Shown: positions 6,385 through 13,035, counted from the first letter of the stretch. The stretch: DNA of 18,237 bases from an uncultured Methanobrevibacter sp. (GCF_937898925.1 NZ_CALDKF010000049.1:1-18237); one strand, 5' to 3'. Numbers and translations are program-made. Notes: generated from the letters alone by a model not told the origin.

Positions 6385-7101
6385 ATGGAAAATGATTCTC
6401 TCAATAAGGCTAACGGTGTAAATTCTAAAAAACATATGTCAAAGGAAGAACTGTCTGAATATATAATATCTGCTTATGATTCAGGTGAGACCATGATGGA
6501 CATTGCAGCGGATGTTGGCAGAAGCAAAATATATGTCAGCAAAGTAATCCATCAGGTTTATGATGATGAGGAGATCAAGGTTCGCCAGTACAATAAATTA
6601 AGAGGCAAAAACAAGCTTGATTTTTCAAAGTACAAGAGCACCTCTGGAATTTATAGGGTTAGCTTTGTTGAGAACAAGAGAAATGGAAATGATTATTGGT
6701 CATACCAATATTATGAAAACAGCAAGCTAAGAAGGATTGTTTCTGTAAATCTATACAAGTTAAAGGTTATCGTTTTGGATAAAGGATTGGATTGGATAGA
6801 ATTTACAGATGAGGCTCGTGATTTGGTTTTGAAATATAGGGAAACCTATGATGAATCTTCATTGGATAGACAAAACAAAACCGGATTCTTTAGAGTCACA
6901 AAACGTAAAACCAAAACAAGACAAGGTTTTACTTGGGCTTATTCCTTTAAAGAGAACAATCAGCTTAATTTTGTCAGTTCAGTAAACATCAGCACACTCA
7001 AGTCTAAGGTTTTAGCTAGAGGATGGGAATGGATTGAATTGACTGATGAGGCAAAAAGATTGGTTGAGGAAAACTCTAAAAAACTTCAAAAAATGAATTA
7101 G
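6385..7101 (+). CDS. DNA-binding protein: HTH plus two AP2-like repeats
   Basis: The start at 6385 has GAGG eight to nine bases upstream; an in-frame TTG at 6370 has none. Of 238 residues, 19-60 form a helix-turn-helix of the resolvase/insertion-element type (KEELSEYIISAYDSGETMMD, then IAADVGRSKIYVSKVI). Two repeats follow at about 87-149 and 166-228. Each runs from (S/T)G(I/F)(Y/F)RV through a W-containing strand to SVN, then a helix, and ends GxxWIE(F/L)TDEA. This three-strand plus helix pattern, with conserved W and Y, resembles AP2/integrase-type DNA-binding domains. I recall similar repeat proteins in Methanobrevibacter and Methanosphaera but no characterised member. It most likely binds DNA as a regulator, perhaps at the repeated motifs just upstream. 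T-runs at 7105-7131 probably end transcription. Confidence 0.7.
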   Translation: MENDSLNKANGVNSKKHMSKEELSEYIISAYDSGETMMDIAADVGRSKIYVSKVIHQVYDDEEIKVRQYNKLRGKNKLDFSKYKSTSGIYRVSFVENKRNGNDYWSYQYYENSKLRRIVSVNLYKLKVIVLDKGLDWIEFTDEARDLVLKYRETYDESSLDRQNKTGFFRVTKRKTKTRQGFTWAYSFKENNQLNFVSSVNISTLKSKVLARGWEWIELTDEAKRLVEENSKKLQKMN

Positions 7102-7413
7102 ATCTTTTTGAATGATTTTTCTTCTTTTTTTATCATATTTAATTTACTTTTTTTAATTTTTTATTACTTAATTTAGTTAACCTCGTTAAATGATTTTTAG
7201 AAATATTTAATTAATTCATTTAAGATATATAATATTAATATAAATTTTTAGGTAAAAAATTTAAATAAAATAAACAATAAATGATTTATAATCATTATTG
7301 ACTTGAAAAAATTAATTTGAATGTAAAATATAATACTTATTTCATTCGTTTTTAGAAATTAAAATCAGTATAAAATTTATTAATATTATTTCATTACTTT
7401 ATTTGGTGATACT
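7102..7413. other. Spacer between the AP2-like gene and glmS
   Basis: It begins with T-runs (7105-7109, 7115-7120, 7124-7131) suited to ending the upstream transcript. It then holds TATA-like runs at about 7225-7240 and GTATAAAATTTAT at 7368-7380; the latter would give glmS a leader of roughly 15 bases. No gene or structured RNA, in particular no glmS ribozyme-like element, is visible. Confidence 0.6.
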
Positions 7414-9198
7414 ATGTGTGGAATTGTTGGATGTGTATTGAAAAATGATAAGGTGGCTCCGATTCTTTTGGATTCAATATCCAAATTGGAATATAGGGGA
7501 TATGACTCCATCGGTTTAGCTACCGCTTGTGACGGTAAGATTAATCTTAAGAAGGATGCAGGCAAGATTGATGAAGTCAATTCAAAATTGAACTTCGCAG
7601 ATATGCCTGGAAATTACGGAATTGCTCATGTAAGATGGGCAACTCATGGAGACCCAAGCAAGGAAAACTCACACCCACATTTAAATTCCGCAGGAACTAT
7701 CGCTGTAGTTCACAATGGAATCATTGAAAACTATTTGGCAATTAAGGAAGATCTAATCGCTGAAGGATATGAATTTAAGTCAGACACTGACACAGAAGTA
7801 ATTCCACACTTGCTCGATAAATTCATGAAAGAGGGATTGGATTTGGAAAAAGCGGTCCGTAAGGTCATAGGCGTTATTGAAGGCGCTTATGCTCTTGCTG
7901 CCATTTGCACAGATGAGCCGAATAAGGTTGTAGCTACCCGTAAGGACAGTCCTTTGATTGTAGGTATCGGTGAAGATGAATACTTCGTTGCATCTGACTC
8001 TCCAGCTATTTTAAAATATACCAACAATATAGCATACCTTGATAAGGGTGATATCGTCATACTCACTGAAGACGGTGTAACCTTCAAGGATGAAAATGAT
8101 AAGGTGATCAAGAAGGAAATTGATGTGCTTGATTGGTCTCCTGAAATGGCTGAAAAGGAAGGTTATGACCATTTCATGATTAAGGAAATCAATGAGCAGG
8201 ATGTTGCAATCAGAAACACCTTAGGCGAAAAGAAAAAGATTAAAGCTATCGTTGATGAGGTTAAAGGAACCATCAACAGAGTTGTTTTTGTTGCATGCGG
8301 AACATCATACCATGCGTCTTTAACTGGAAAATACCTTATAGAATCTTTAGTGGGCATACCAACAGAAGTCTTGCTTGCTTCTGAGTTCAAGTACTCCGCT
8401 AAGGCATTGAATGACCAAACCCTTGTAATTTTCATTTCACAATCTGGTGAAACTGCAGACACATTGAAGGCATTGGATGCTGCTAATGAAGTGTCCAAAA
8501 CATTAGCTATTGTAAATGTAAGGGGAAGTTCCGCTACAAGAAGAGCGGATTATGTTATTCAAACCCAAGCAGGTCCTGAAATTGGTGTAGCAGCTACTAA
8601 AACCTATGTAAGCCAATTGATAGCCATTTACCTATTCTCTGCATTGCTTGCAGATGATGAGGAATTGCTTGAGAGATTGGAGAAGGTTCCTGATTACATT
8701 GATGAGGTTCTTAAGAAGCAAGGAATCATCCGTGAAATCTCACAATTATACAAGAGGGATAAGGATGCATTCTTCATAGGAAGAGGATTCTCATATCCAA
8801 TCGCTTTGGAAGGAGCTTTAAAACTTAAGGAGATATCTTATATTCATGCAGAAGGATATGCTGCAGGTGAACTTAAGCACGGTCCTATTGCACTCATTGA
8901 TGAGCATATTCCTGTAGTTGTAGTTGCACCTCCAGGTGAGGATTACAAGAAGATCATGAGCAATTTGCAGGAAGTTAAGGCAAGAGGTGCTGATATATTA
9001 GGAATTGGTGCAAAAGGAGATAAGGATTTGATTGATGAGTCTGATAACGTATTTTTAATCAATCCTGAAGTGGATGACATCTTGGCTCCACTTGTCTACA
9101 TAGTTCCGCTTCAATTATTGAGCTATCATGTATCTGTAATTAGAAAATTGGATCCTGATAAGCCTAAGAACTTGGCTAAGTGTGTGACTGTAGAATAG
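7414..9198 (+). CDS. glmS: Glutamine-fructose-6-phosphate aminotransferase (isomerising)
   Basis: The 594-residue protein has the full GlmS layout. It starts MCGIVGCV, so C2 becomes the N-terminal nucleophile after Met removal. The glutaminase domain also has YRGYDS, HVRWATHG and HNGIIENY. Two SIS sugar-isomerase domains follow, with CGTSYHA near residue 294, SQSGETADT near 349, EGALKLKEISYIHAEGYAAG in the second, and the typical C-terminus KNLAKCVTVE. It makes glucosamine-6-phosphate from fructose-6-phosphate and glutamine, feeding UDP-GlcNAc for pseudomurein and glycans. GGTGAT lies three bases before the ATG. It appears monocistronic, ending in a strong hairpin. Confidence 0.97.
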   Translation: MCGIVGCVLKNDKVAPILLDSISKLEYRGYDSIGLATACDGKINLKKDAGKIDEVNSKLNFADMPGNYGIAHVRWATHGDPSKENSHPHLNSAGTIAVVHNGIIENYLAIKEDLIAEGYEFKSDTDTEVIPHLLDKFMKEGLDLEKAVRKVIGVIEGAYALAAICTDEPNKVVATRKDSPLIVGIGEDEYFVASDSPAILKYTNNIAYLDKGDIVILTEDGVTFKDENDKVIKKEIDVLDWSPEMAEKEGYDHFMIKEINEQDVAIRNTLGEKKKIKAIVDEVKGTINRVVFVACGTSYHASLTGKYLIESLVGIPTEVLLASEFKYSAKALNDQTLVIFISQSGETADTLKALDAANEVSKTLAIVNVRGSSATRRADYVIQTQAGPEIGVAATKTYVSQLIAIYLFSALLADDEELLERLEKVPDYIDEVLKKQGIIREISQLYKRDKDAFFIGRGFSYPIALEGALKLKEISYIHAEGYAAGELKHGPIALIDEHIPVVVVAPPGEDYKKIMSNLQEVKARGADILGIGAKGDKDLIDESDNVFLINPEVDDILAPLVYIVPLQLLSYHVSVIRKLDPDKPKNLAKCVTVE

Positions 9199-9201
9199 AT
9201 T

Positions 9202-9245
9202 CCAGCTTTTGAGAGTAATCTCAAAGCCGGACCAAAACTTTTTTT
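9202..9245 (+). terminator. Hairpin and T7 terminator after glmS
   Basis: GCTTTTGAGA (9205-9214) pairs with TCTCAAAGC (9219-9227) around GTAA, with one bulged T, extended by CC and GG outside. A run of seven T follows at 9239-9245. Confidence 0.75.
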
Positions 9246-9318
9246 CCGTTTGAGTCTTACTTTTTTTTATTTATTTTATCTATTTTTAAATTCCCATTCC
9301 TTTTTTTAACTTTTTAAA

Positions 9319-9341
9319 TTATGTATATTTCTTATACATAA
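9319..9341. promoter_or_regulatory. Distal dyad operator of the winged-helix cassette
   Basis: TTATGTATA and TATACATAA form a perfect nine-base inverted repeat with a five-base spacer, centred on 9330, just upstream of the TATA box at 9347-9356. It shares the TGTATA-N5-TATACA core with the dyad at 9360-9382. Confidence 0.65.
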
Positions 9342-9346
9342 AAAAA

Positions 9347-9356
9347 TTTATATATT
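9347..9356 (+). promoter_or_regulatory. TATA box of the winged-helix cassette
   Basis: TTTATATATT sits between the two dyads, 36 bases before the ATG at 9392, so transcription would start at about 9380 with a very short leader. Confidence 0.5.
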
Positions 9357-9359
9357 AAT

Positions 9360-9382
9360 TTATGTATAAATATTATACAGGA
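9360..9382. promoter_or_regulatory. Proximal dyad operator of the winged-helix cassette
   Basis: TTATGTATA-AATAT-TATACAGGA repeats the upstream dyad with six perfectly paired inner bases per arm. It is centred on 9371, 41 bp or about four helical turns from the first. It overlaps the expected transcription start, so a bound protein would block initiation. Confidence 0.6.
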
Positions 9383-9391
9383 AGTGATTAA

Positions 9392-9850
9392 ATGTTGGAG
9401 GAAATTTTTGGAGATTATCCTAAAATAAAAGTTTTGGATTATTTATTAATGAATCCTTTTGGTACTTATACTAAACAGCAAATAGCTGTTGGGGCGGAAA
9501 TTTCTAGAATTACATTAAATAACTTTATTGAAGAAATCATTGAAAGGAATATTTTGATTAAGGATTCTAATTCTAGACTTAGCTTAAATTTAGATTCTCC
9601 TATAGTAAAAATTCTAAACAGAATTATCGATGATTTGAATAAGATTAAAATCGATGAGGAAATGGAAAATCATGATGAGTCTTATGATATATTGGATGAT
9701 GATGAATTAGATGTTGTCTTTGATGAAAATGCTTCTGATGTTGATTTAGATCAATTGGAACAGGAGATAACTTTCACTGAATATGAATCATTAAAAATAG
9801 AGTATGTGGAAGAAAATTCCACTAACTTTAAATTGGCTTTTTGTGAATAA
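9392..9850 (+). CDS. Winged-helix DNA-binding regulator with acidic C-terminal tail
   Basis: Residues 1-85 of 152 read as a winged helix: EIFGDYPKIKVLDYLLMNP is the first helix, TKQQIAVGAEISRITLNNF the helix-turn-helix, and LIKDSNSRLSLNL the wing. From about 86 to 142 the chain is strongly acidic (SYDILDDDELDVVFDENASD), which could bind a partner or mimic DNA. GTGAT lies three bases before the ATG. Two matched dyads flank its TATA box, the normal layout for an autorepressor. It heads a three-gene run with a DUF3467-like gene 21 bases downstream and a third small gene after that. I recall similar winged-helix/DUF3467 pairs in methanogens but know of no defined role; the partner pattern loosely resembles toxin-antitoxin loci. 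Confidence 0.7.
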   Translation: MLEEIFGDYPKIKVLDYLLMNPFGTYTKQQIAVGAEISRITLNNFIEEIIERNILIKDSNSRLSLNLDSPIVKILNRIIDDLNKIKIDEEMENHDESYDILDDDELDVVFDENASDVDLDQLEQEITFTEYESLKIEYVEENSTNFKLAFCE

Positions 9851-9871
9851 TTGTTGATGAGGTGATTGACT

Positions 9872-10114
9872 TTGGAAATTAAGGACATTCCAATAAAAAA
9901 GGGTGTAAAGATTAATCCTAATTCTCAACTTCTATATGCTTCTTCAGTTGGTGTCGGTGAGGATAATGATGAGATACGATTAATTTTTGTAAATAAGAAA
10001 CTTGTTAATGGCGAAGATAAAATTGAAATGGTCAATGAATCTAATTTGCAAGTAATTCTAAATAGGAATGCTGCAATAGGTTTAAAGGATTTATTGAACC
10101 AATATCTGGATTAA
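9872..10114 (+). CDS. DUF3467-like small protein
   Basis: The start is a TTG at 9872, five bases after GAGGTGAT. A TTG at 9866 is in frame but lies inside the ribosome-binding site. The 80-residue product contains SQLLYASSVGVGEDNDEIRL, then IFVNKK and a C-terminal NRNAAIGLKDLLNQYLD. This matches the DUF3467 pattern I recall: a Y(A/V)N.V.VG..P.DvrL.F strand pair followed by a helix reading (S/N)..AK.L...L. The family has no known reaction. It probably shares a transcript with the winged-helix gene upstream. A run of eight T at 10121-10128 after the stop may reduce read-through into the next gene. Confidence 0.6.
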   Translation: MEIKDIPIKKGVKINPNSQLLYASSVGVGEDNDEIRLIFVNKKLVNGEDKIEMVNESNLQVILNRNAAIGLKDLLNQYLD

Positions 10115-10181
10115 AAATAGTTTTTTTTAAGAATTTCTTAGAGGGGTGTGTTAACAGTATTTTAAAAAGATGGTGGTTCAT

Positions 10182-10469
10182 ATGTCAAGAAATAATGAGT
10201 ATGAACAGGATATTCGGGAAAGAATTTTGTTCTTTTTGTATAGAAATAGCTATTGGCAGAAAAGGCATACCCCAAAAATAAATATTTGCAATAAATTGTC
10301 GGATATTCCATGCAAATACATTAATAAAGAATTAAAAAGATTATATAAAGATGAATTCATTCGAATTAAGAAAACTAATCATGGAGAAGACGTTTTTTTA
10401 AATATTAAAAAGAAAAAAGAAATTGAAAATGAGATAAATGATAAACTAAAAAGATTATATGATTTTTGA
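10182..10469 (+). CDS. Small winged-helix-like basic protein
   Basis: The ATG at 10182 is preferred because GGTGGT lies four bases upstream; the ATG at 10170 has no site at normal spacing. The product has 95 residues and is lysine-rich. IRERILFFLYRNSYWQKRHT reads as a first helix, KINICNKLSDIPCKYINKEL as a possible helix-turn-helix, and KRLYKDEFIRIKKTNHGEDV as recognition helix plus wing. A charged helix ends the chain. This suggests a DNA-binding protein, but I do not recognise a family. It lies 67 bases after the DUF3467-like gene, and its stop is nine bases from the end of the convergent acyltransferase gene. An unused GAGGGGTG at 10141-10148 upstream has no start codon at normal spacing. 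Confidence 0.55.
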   Translation: MSRNNEYEQDIRERILFFLYRNSYWQKRHTPKINICNKLSDIPCKYINKELKRLYKDEFIRIKKTNHGEDVFLNIKKKKEIENEINDKLKRLYDF

Positions 10470-10478
10470 TTAAGTAAT

Positions 10479-11543
10479 CTATTTTCTTCCACTTCCAATC
10501 TCAAGAAGGGGGATTTTGCTCATTACAAATATTAATAGCCAACTTAATCCAATTACGATTATTGAACTTACAGGTAACCAAAGGTAAGCATTGGTTTTTA
10601 CTATCGGCGCTAAAAAGCCTCTGGTTGATAAGTATTGCAATAAGATGTAATGGGAGAAGTAGATTCCAAAACTGCATGATGAGAACAATACGATTGCTTC
10701 CCCTAATTTTGTCTGCCTTATCATTCTTGCATCTTTTTTAACCCATTTTGTGCTTGCATACTTAAATGCTGTAAAGAGGCCAATGGTTTCTAAAATTACA
10801 AATATGTCAAAGAAGTCTATAGGGGCAAGACCATATCCTCCAAGTCCCTTTAGGTATATCTTTGCAAAGTGGCCAGCTATACCAATAAGGAACACTATGC
10901 ATCCCATAGCAAACATCTTCTTGTCGGAGTACTTGAACTGCTTGTTGTGGATATATGACCCCATAATGAAGTATCCGAGAACAGGGAAGAAGTTGAAGAT
11001 TACCCTGAAATTGTATTTCATTTGAGGATAGTCAAAGAATCCAACTGTGTACAATATGGAGAGAATGAATGTAATTAGTATCAAGTATTCTGCTCCTTTC
11101 ATTCCTTCTTCACGGATGAAACTGCCTATAACGGGAATGAGAAGATAAACTCCAATCAAGGACCAGATAAACCAGAATGGTCTTGAATAGTCCTGTACAC
11201 CAAATGCGGTATCAATAAAATAAGTTATTGTTGGCTGGTAATGCCATATGAGAATTCCCGCAATAATGTACACTATAATCCAGAATAAAAATGGCAGGAA
11301 TACACGCTTGAAACGCTTTTCAAGAAACTTCTTCACTTCATATTTTCTTGTCAAAAGAAGAGATCCGCTAACTGTAAAGAAGAGTGGAACACCGATACGT
11401 GTAAGTGAGAACACGCCACTGCAAAAGAGCCAACTGTAAAAATCGTATGAGAACAGTCTGGAAACGTGTCCTATGACCACTAGGATTATGGCAAGTGAGC
11501 GGACTTCATCCAGATACATTATACGATTGGGACTAATACTCAT
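10479..11543 (-). CDS. Membrane acyltransferase, acyltransferase-3 (OatA/WecH-like) family
   Basis: The 354-residue protein has about ten membrane segments. It opens with YLDEVRSLAIILVVIGHVSR at about 10-29, the family signature with the catalytic His in GH. It continues with GVPLFFTVSG, a basic loop (KKFLEKRFKRVFLPF), FWFIWSLIGVYLLIPVIG and SFGIYFSHYILL near the end. These enzymes O-acylate (often acetylate) sugars of cell-surface polymers, using an acyl donor from the cytoplasm. GTGAT lies three bases before the ATG. It follows the HEPN gene on the same strand by 65 bases and lies near glf, so a role in envelope glycans is plausible. The acceptor cannot be read from the sequence. Confidence 0.88.
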   Translation of the reverse strand: MSISPNRIMYLDEVRSLAIILVVIGHVSRLFSYDFYSWLFCSGVFSLTRIGVPLFFTVSGSLLLTRKYEVKKFLEKRFKRVFLPFLFWIIVYIIAGILIWHYQPTITYFIDTAFGVQDYSRPFWFIWSLIGVYLLIPVIGSFIREEGMKGAEYLILITFILSILYTVGFFDYPQMKYNFRVIFNFFPVLGYFIMGSYIHNKQFKYSDKKMFAMGCIVFLIGIAGHFAKIYLKGLGGYGLAPIDFFDIFVILETIGLFTAFKYASTKWVKKDARMIRQTKLGEAIVLFSSCSFGIYFSHYILLQYLSTRGFLAPIVKTNAYLWLPVSSIIVIGLSWLLIFVMSKIPLLEIGSGRK

Positions 11544-11608
11544 TATATCACTATTAATAGTTTATTCATTTCCATTAATAAAGATATTAGTATTTTTAAG
11601 AGATATGA

Positions 11609-12052
11609 TTAATTATATGTTTCATTGAATTTATTGAATGCAGATATGATTTCATCGCTATAGTCAATCAAATCCTCTAATGAAAATCTATAATATCTGT
11701 TCTTATTCCCATAAGTTAATGGTATTTCAAATTCATAGTCGCAAACACGCCTATTTTTTCCAAGAATGATTAGCTTGTCTCTTAATTCCTTTTCAAAAAT
11801 GCCCATCATGGGGGTGTTGCCAATTATCATTTTAGGAATGTTGTAATGATCAGCAGGTCCCTTTGAGCTATAATTCCCATAATTCATGAACCATGTTCTG
11901 ACATGTAAGAAACTTGCATAGTATAGCCTGCTGACAATTGTTCTTTTTATTGCGGAGGGTTTTGAATCGAATTCTTCCAGATTTTCGTATAGCTCTTTTG
12001 ACAATTCCAAGAAATCTATTGGCTCAAATTCTTCGAAATCTTTGGAATACAT
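11609..12052 (-). CDS. HEPN-domain protein
   Basis: This 147-residue, mostly helical protein has the HEPN pattern: IVSRLYYASFLHVRTWF at 39-55 (the SRxYYAxF helix), GPADHYNIPKMI at 65-76, and LIILGKNRRVCDYEF at 94-108, matching the L..R..(A)DY end of the second main helix pair. The ribonuclease motif Rx4-6H is not seen, so RNA cleavage is doubtful; many such HEPN proteins are partners of nucleotidyltransferases or other small proteins. It is the last gene of a three-gene minus-strand unit. Its ribosome-binding site (AGGTGA) and start codon lie in a segment that is tandemly duplicated just upstream. The HEPN call is from pattern recognition; the cellular role is unknown. Confidence 0.72.
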   Translation of the reverse strand: MYSKDFEEFEPIDFLELSKELYENLEEFDSKPSAIKRTIVSRLYYASFLHVRTWFMNYGNYSSKGPADHYNIPKMIIGNTPMMGIFEKELRDKLIILGKNRRVCDYEFEIPLTYGNKNRYYRFSLEDLIDYSDEIISAFNKFNETYN

Positions 12053-12116
12053 CCTTTCACCTGCTTATTAAGAATTCTTCGAAATCTTTGGAATACATCC
12101 TTTCACCTGCTTATTA
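12027..12116. repeat. Perfect 44-bp direct repeat, period 46, over a gene start
   Basis: Positions 12027-12070 and 12073-12116 are identical, separated by AG. Each copy contains, on the minus strand, AGCAGGTGAAAGGATG and the first eight or nine codons of the HEPN gene. The duplication therefore doubles the ribosome-binding site, the start codon and the stop of the preceding gene. Perfect identity implies a recent event. Confidence 0.95.
12057..12098 (-). CDS. 13-codon mini-ORF created by the duplication
   Basis: The upstream copy of the HEPN start reads MYSKDFEEFLISR and then TGA at 12059-12057. Its first nine residues equal the HEPN N-terminus. It then shifts into the frame of the preceding gene's tail and ends, like that gene, in ISR-stop. 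The stop lies inside the AGGTGA site used by the real HEPN start four bases further on. It has a good ribosome-binding site, so it should be translated, probably as a coupling leader rather than for its peptide. Confidence 0.5.
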   Translation of the reverse strand: MYSKDFEEFLISR

Positions 12117-12459
12117 TGATTAAAGTTCTATAAAATGACGGATTGTTCAGCAATCTGCAGAAATAATATAAGTCAAAATTAATTTTTAATGAAAGATTGG
12201 AGAATTCACTTGAACTCAAATTCTCTTTTATGAAAAAATAATATTCCACATCTATTCCGGGCTCTTGTGAATTCTCTATCATCAAGCATTGGCTAAGATT
12301 ATATTTTGGCACTGTGTTCTCTATGAAAAACTTGTGTATCTGTTTATAGTCAGTCAAATAATCATATGTTTCATTGGAGTAGATGTCATTAAAGTTCTGG
12401 GATTGTTTTAATGTGGAAAAATTTTCATTTAAGACATTTGCCTTAGCTATCATGCACAT
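12103..12459 (-). CDS. Unrecognised 118-residue protein in the HEPN operon
   Basis: I do not recognise this protein. It has no signal peptide, membrane segment or obvious catalytic motif. The C-terminal half has a beta-rich look (DVEYYFFIKENL, then SLKINFDLYYFCRLL and YRTLIIISR), possibly a small alpha/beta domain. The ATG follows GGAGG by six bases and comes one base after the stop of the upstream gene, so the two are translationally coupled. Its own TGA lies within the AGGTGAAAGG ribosome-binding site next to the duplicated HEPN start. Before the 46-bp duplication this stop would have overlapped the HEPN ribosome-binding site directly. Tight packing suggests it works with the HEPN protein. 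I saw no GSxxxG..D.D nucleotidyltransferase motif, so it is not a typical MNT partner. Confidence 0.6.
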   Translation of the reverse strand: MCMIAKANVLNENFSTLKQSQNFNDIYSNETYDYLTDYKQIHKFFIENTVPKYNLSQCLMIENSQEPGIDVEYYFFIKENLSSSEFSNLSLKINFDLYYFCRLLNNPSFYRTLIIISR

Positions 12460-12460
12460 C

Positions 12461-12757
12461 CTATCCCTCCGCTTTTCTTAGATTGTTGACACAATTCACA
12501 ATCAAATCCAAATCCTCAGGGTCTTCCACATCAATGATCAATTGCCTATTGTTTGTTTGAAGATGGTTCTTATGGATTAAAGTAATTAATCTGGCTGCTT
12601 TCTGTTCCTCTTCCACTATGAACAACAATTTTATGGGAGTGATCTTCTTATCCTTAAATTCATTTCCAATTTCCGTAATCAGATTGGAATTCAACAGGTC
12701 TTCGATTTTTATCCCTTCATTGATTATCTGCAATATTTTTCCATTATAATCATTCAT
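12461..12757 (-). CDS. Unrecognised 98-residue protein, first gene of the HEPN operon
   Basis: No family was recognised. The sequence alternates predicted helices and strands: GKILQIINEGIKIEDLLN as a helix, PIKLLFIVEEEQKAARLITL as strand then helix, and RQLIIDVEDPEDLDLIVNCV as strand then helix. This is compatible with a small alpha/beta or ferredoxin-like fold, with nothing catalytic visible. AAGGAG lies seven bases before the ATG at 12757. It is the first gene of the minus-strand unit, starts downstream of the TATA-like box at 12804-12819, and its stop is one base from the next start. The next gene is in another frame but has its own ribosome-binding site, so I read two genes rather than one frameshifted gene. 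Confidence 0.55.
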   Translation of the reverse strand: MNDYNGKILQIINEGIKIEDLLNSNLITEIGNEFKDKKITPIKLLFIVEEEQKAARLITLIHKNHLQTNNRQLIIDVEDPEDLDLIVNCVNNLRKAEG

Positions 12758-12803
12758 TTCTTTACTCCTTATTTTTTTTTAATTTTCTAATTTCAAGTCT
12801 AAA

Positions 12804-12819
12804 ATTTATTATATTTAAA
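12804..12819 (-). promoter_or_regulatory. Candidate TATA box for the three-gene HEPN unit
   Basis: TTTAAATATAATAAAT on the minus strand lies about 50 bases before the ATG at 12757 and directly downstream (minus-strand sense) of the palindrome at 12823-12860. Confidence 0.35.
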
Positions 12820-12822
12820 GTT

Positions 12823-12860
12823 TTGCTTTATTAAACTTCGTTTTAACGAAATCAAAGCAA
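12823..12860. promoter_or_regulatory. Nested inverted repeat in a divergent promoter region
   Basis: Outer arms TTGCTTT (12823-12829) and AAAGCAA (12854-12860) enclose inner arms TTCGTT (12837-12842) and AACGAA (12845-12850). The spacer is divergent, so this is not an end-of-gene hairpin. It abuts the TATA-like box of the minus-strand unit and may be an operator for it or for glf. Confidence 0.45.
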
Positions 12861-12905
12861 TATTATAATCATATTGTAAAAAATAATGGTTTTGGTTAAG
12901 AATAG

Positions 12906-12915
12906 TTTTATATAG
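12906..12915 (+). promoter_or_regulatory. Candidate TATA box for glf
   Basis: TTTTATATAG lies 120 bases before the glf ATG, implying a leader of about 95 bases. That leader contains short inverted repeats (CATCT-ATG-AGATG near 12934-12946, and AGATGA with TCATCT). Confidence 0.4.
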
Positions 12916-13035
12916 TAAACTTTTCTTAATATCGCATCTATGAGATGATTCAAGAATTTTCATCTAAAAATTATTTATAAGATAATGATAAATATTAAAA
13001 ATAATTGAAAAGATATTAATTTAACTGGTGTATTC

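Noticed and set aside
6213..6404. A 63-codon minus-strand reading frame in the purC/AP2-like spacer
   Set aside because: It covers the probable promoter and start of the divergent AP2-like gene and lacks a ribosome-binding site.
7102..7413. glmS-type ribozyme or other riboswitch ahead of glmS
   Set aside because: The spacer is low-complexity A/T with no GC-rich paired elements.
8163..8498. A 111-codon minus-strand frame within glmS
   Set aside because: It is the shadow of a fully conserved gene, with no ribosome-binding site or family likeness.
11609..12757. Classical MNT/HEPN toxin-antitoxin pair
   Set aside because: Neither small partner shows the nucleotidyltransferase GS...DxD motif, and the HEPN protein lacks Rx4-6H.
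12103..12757. A single frameshifted gene covering both small proteins of the HEPN unit
   Set aside because: The second frame has its own GGAGG site and ATG at normal spacing, so two coupled genes fit better.
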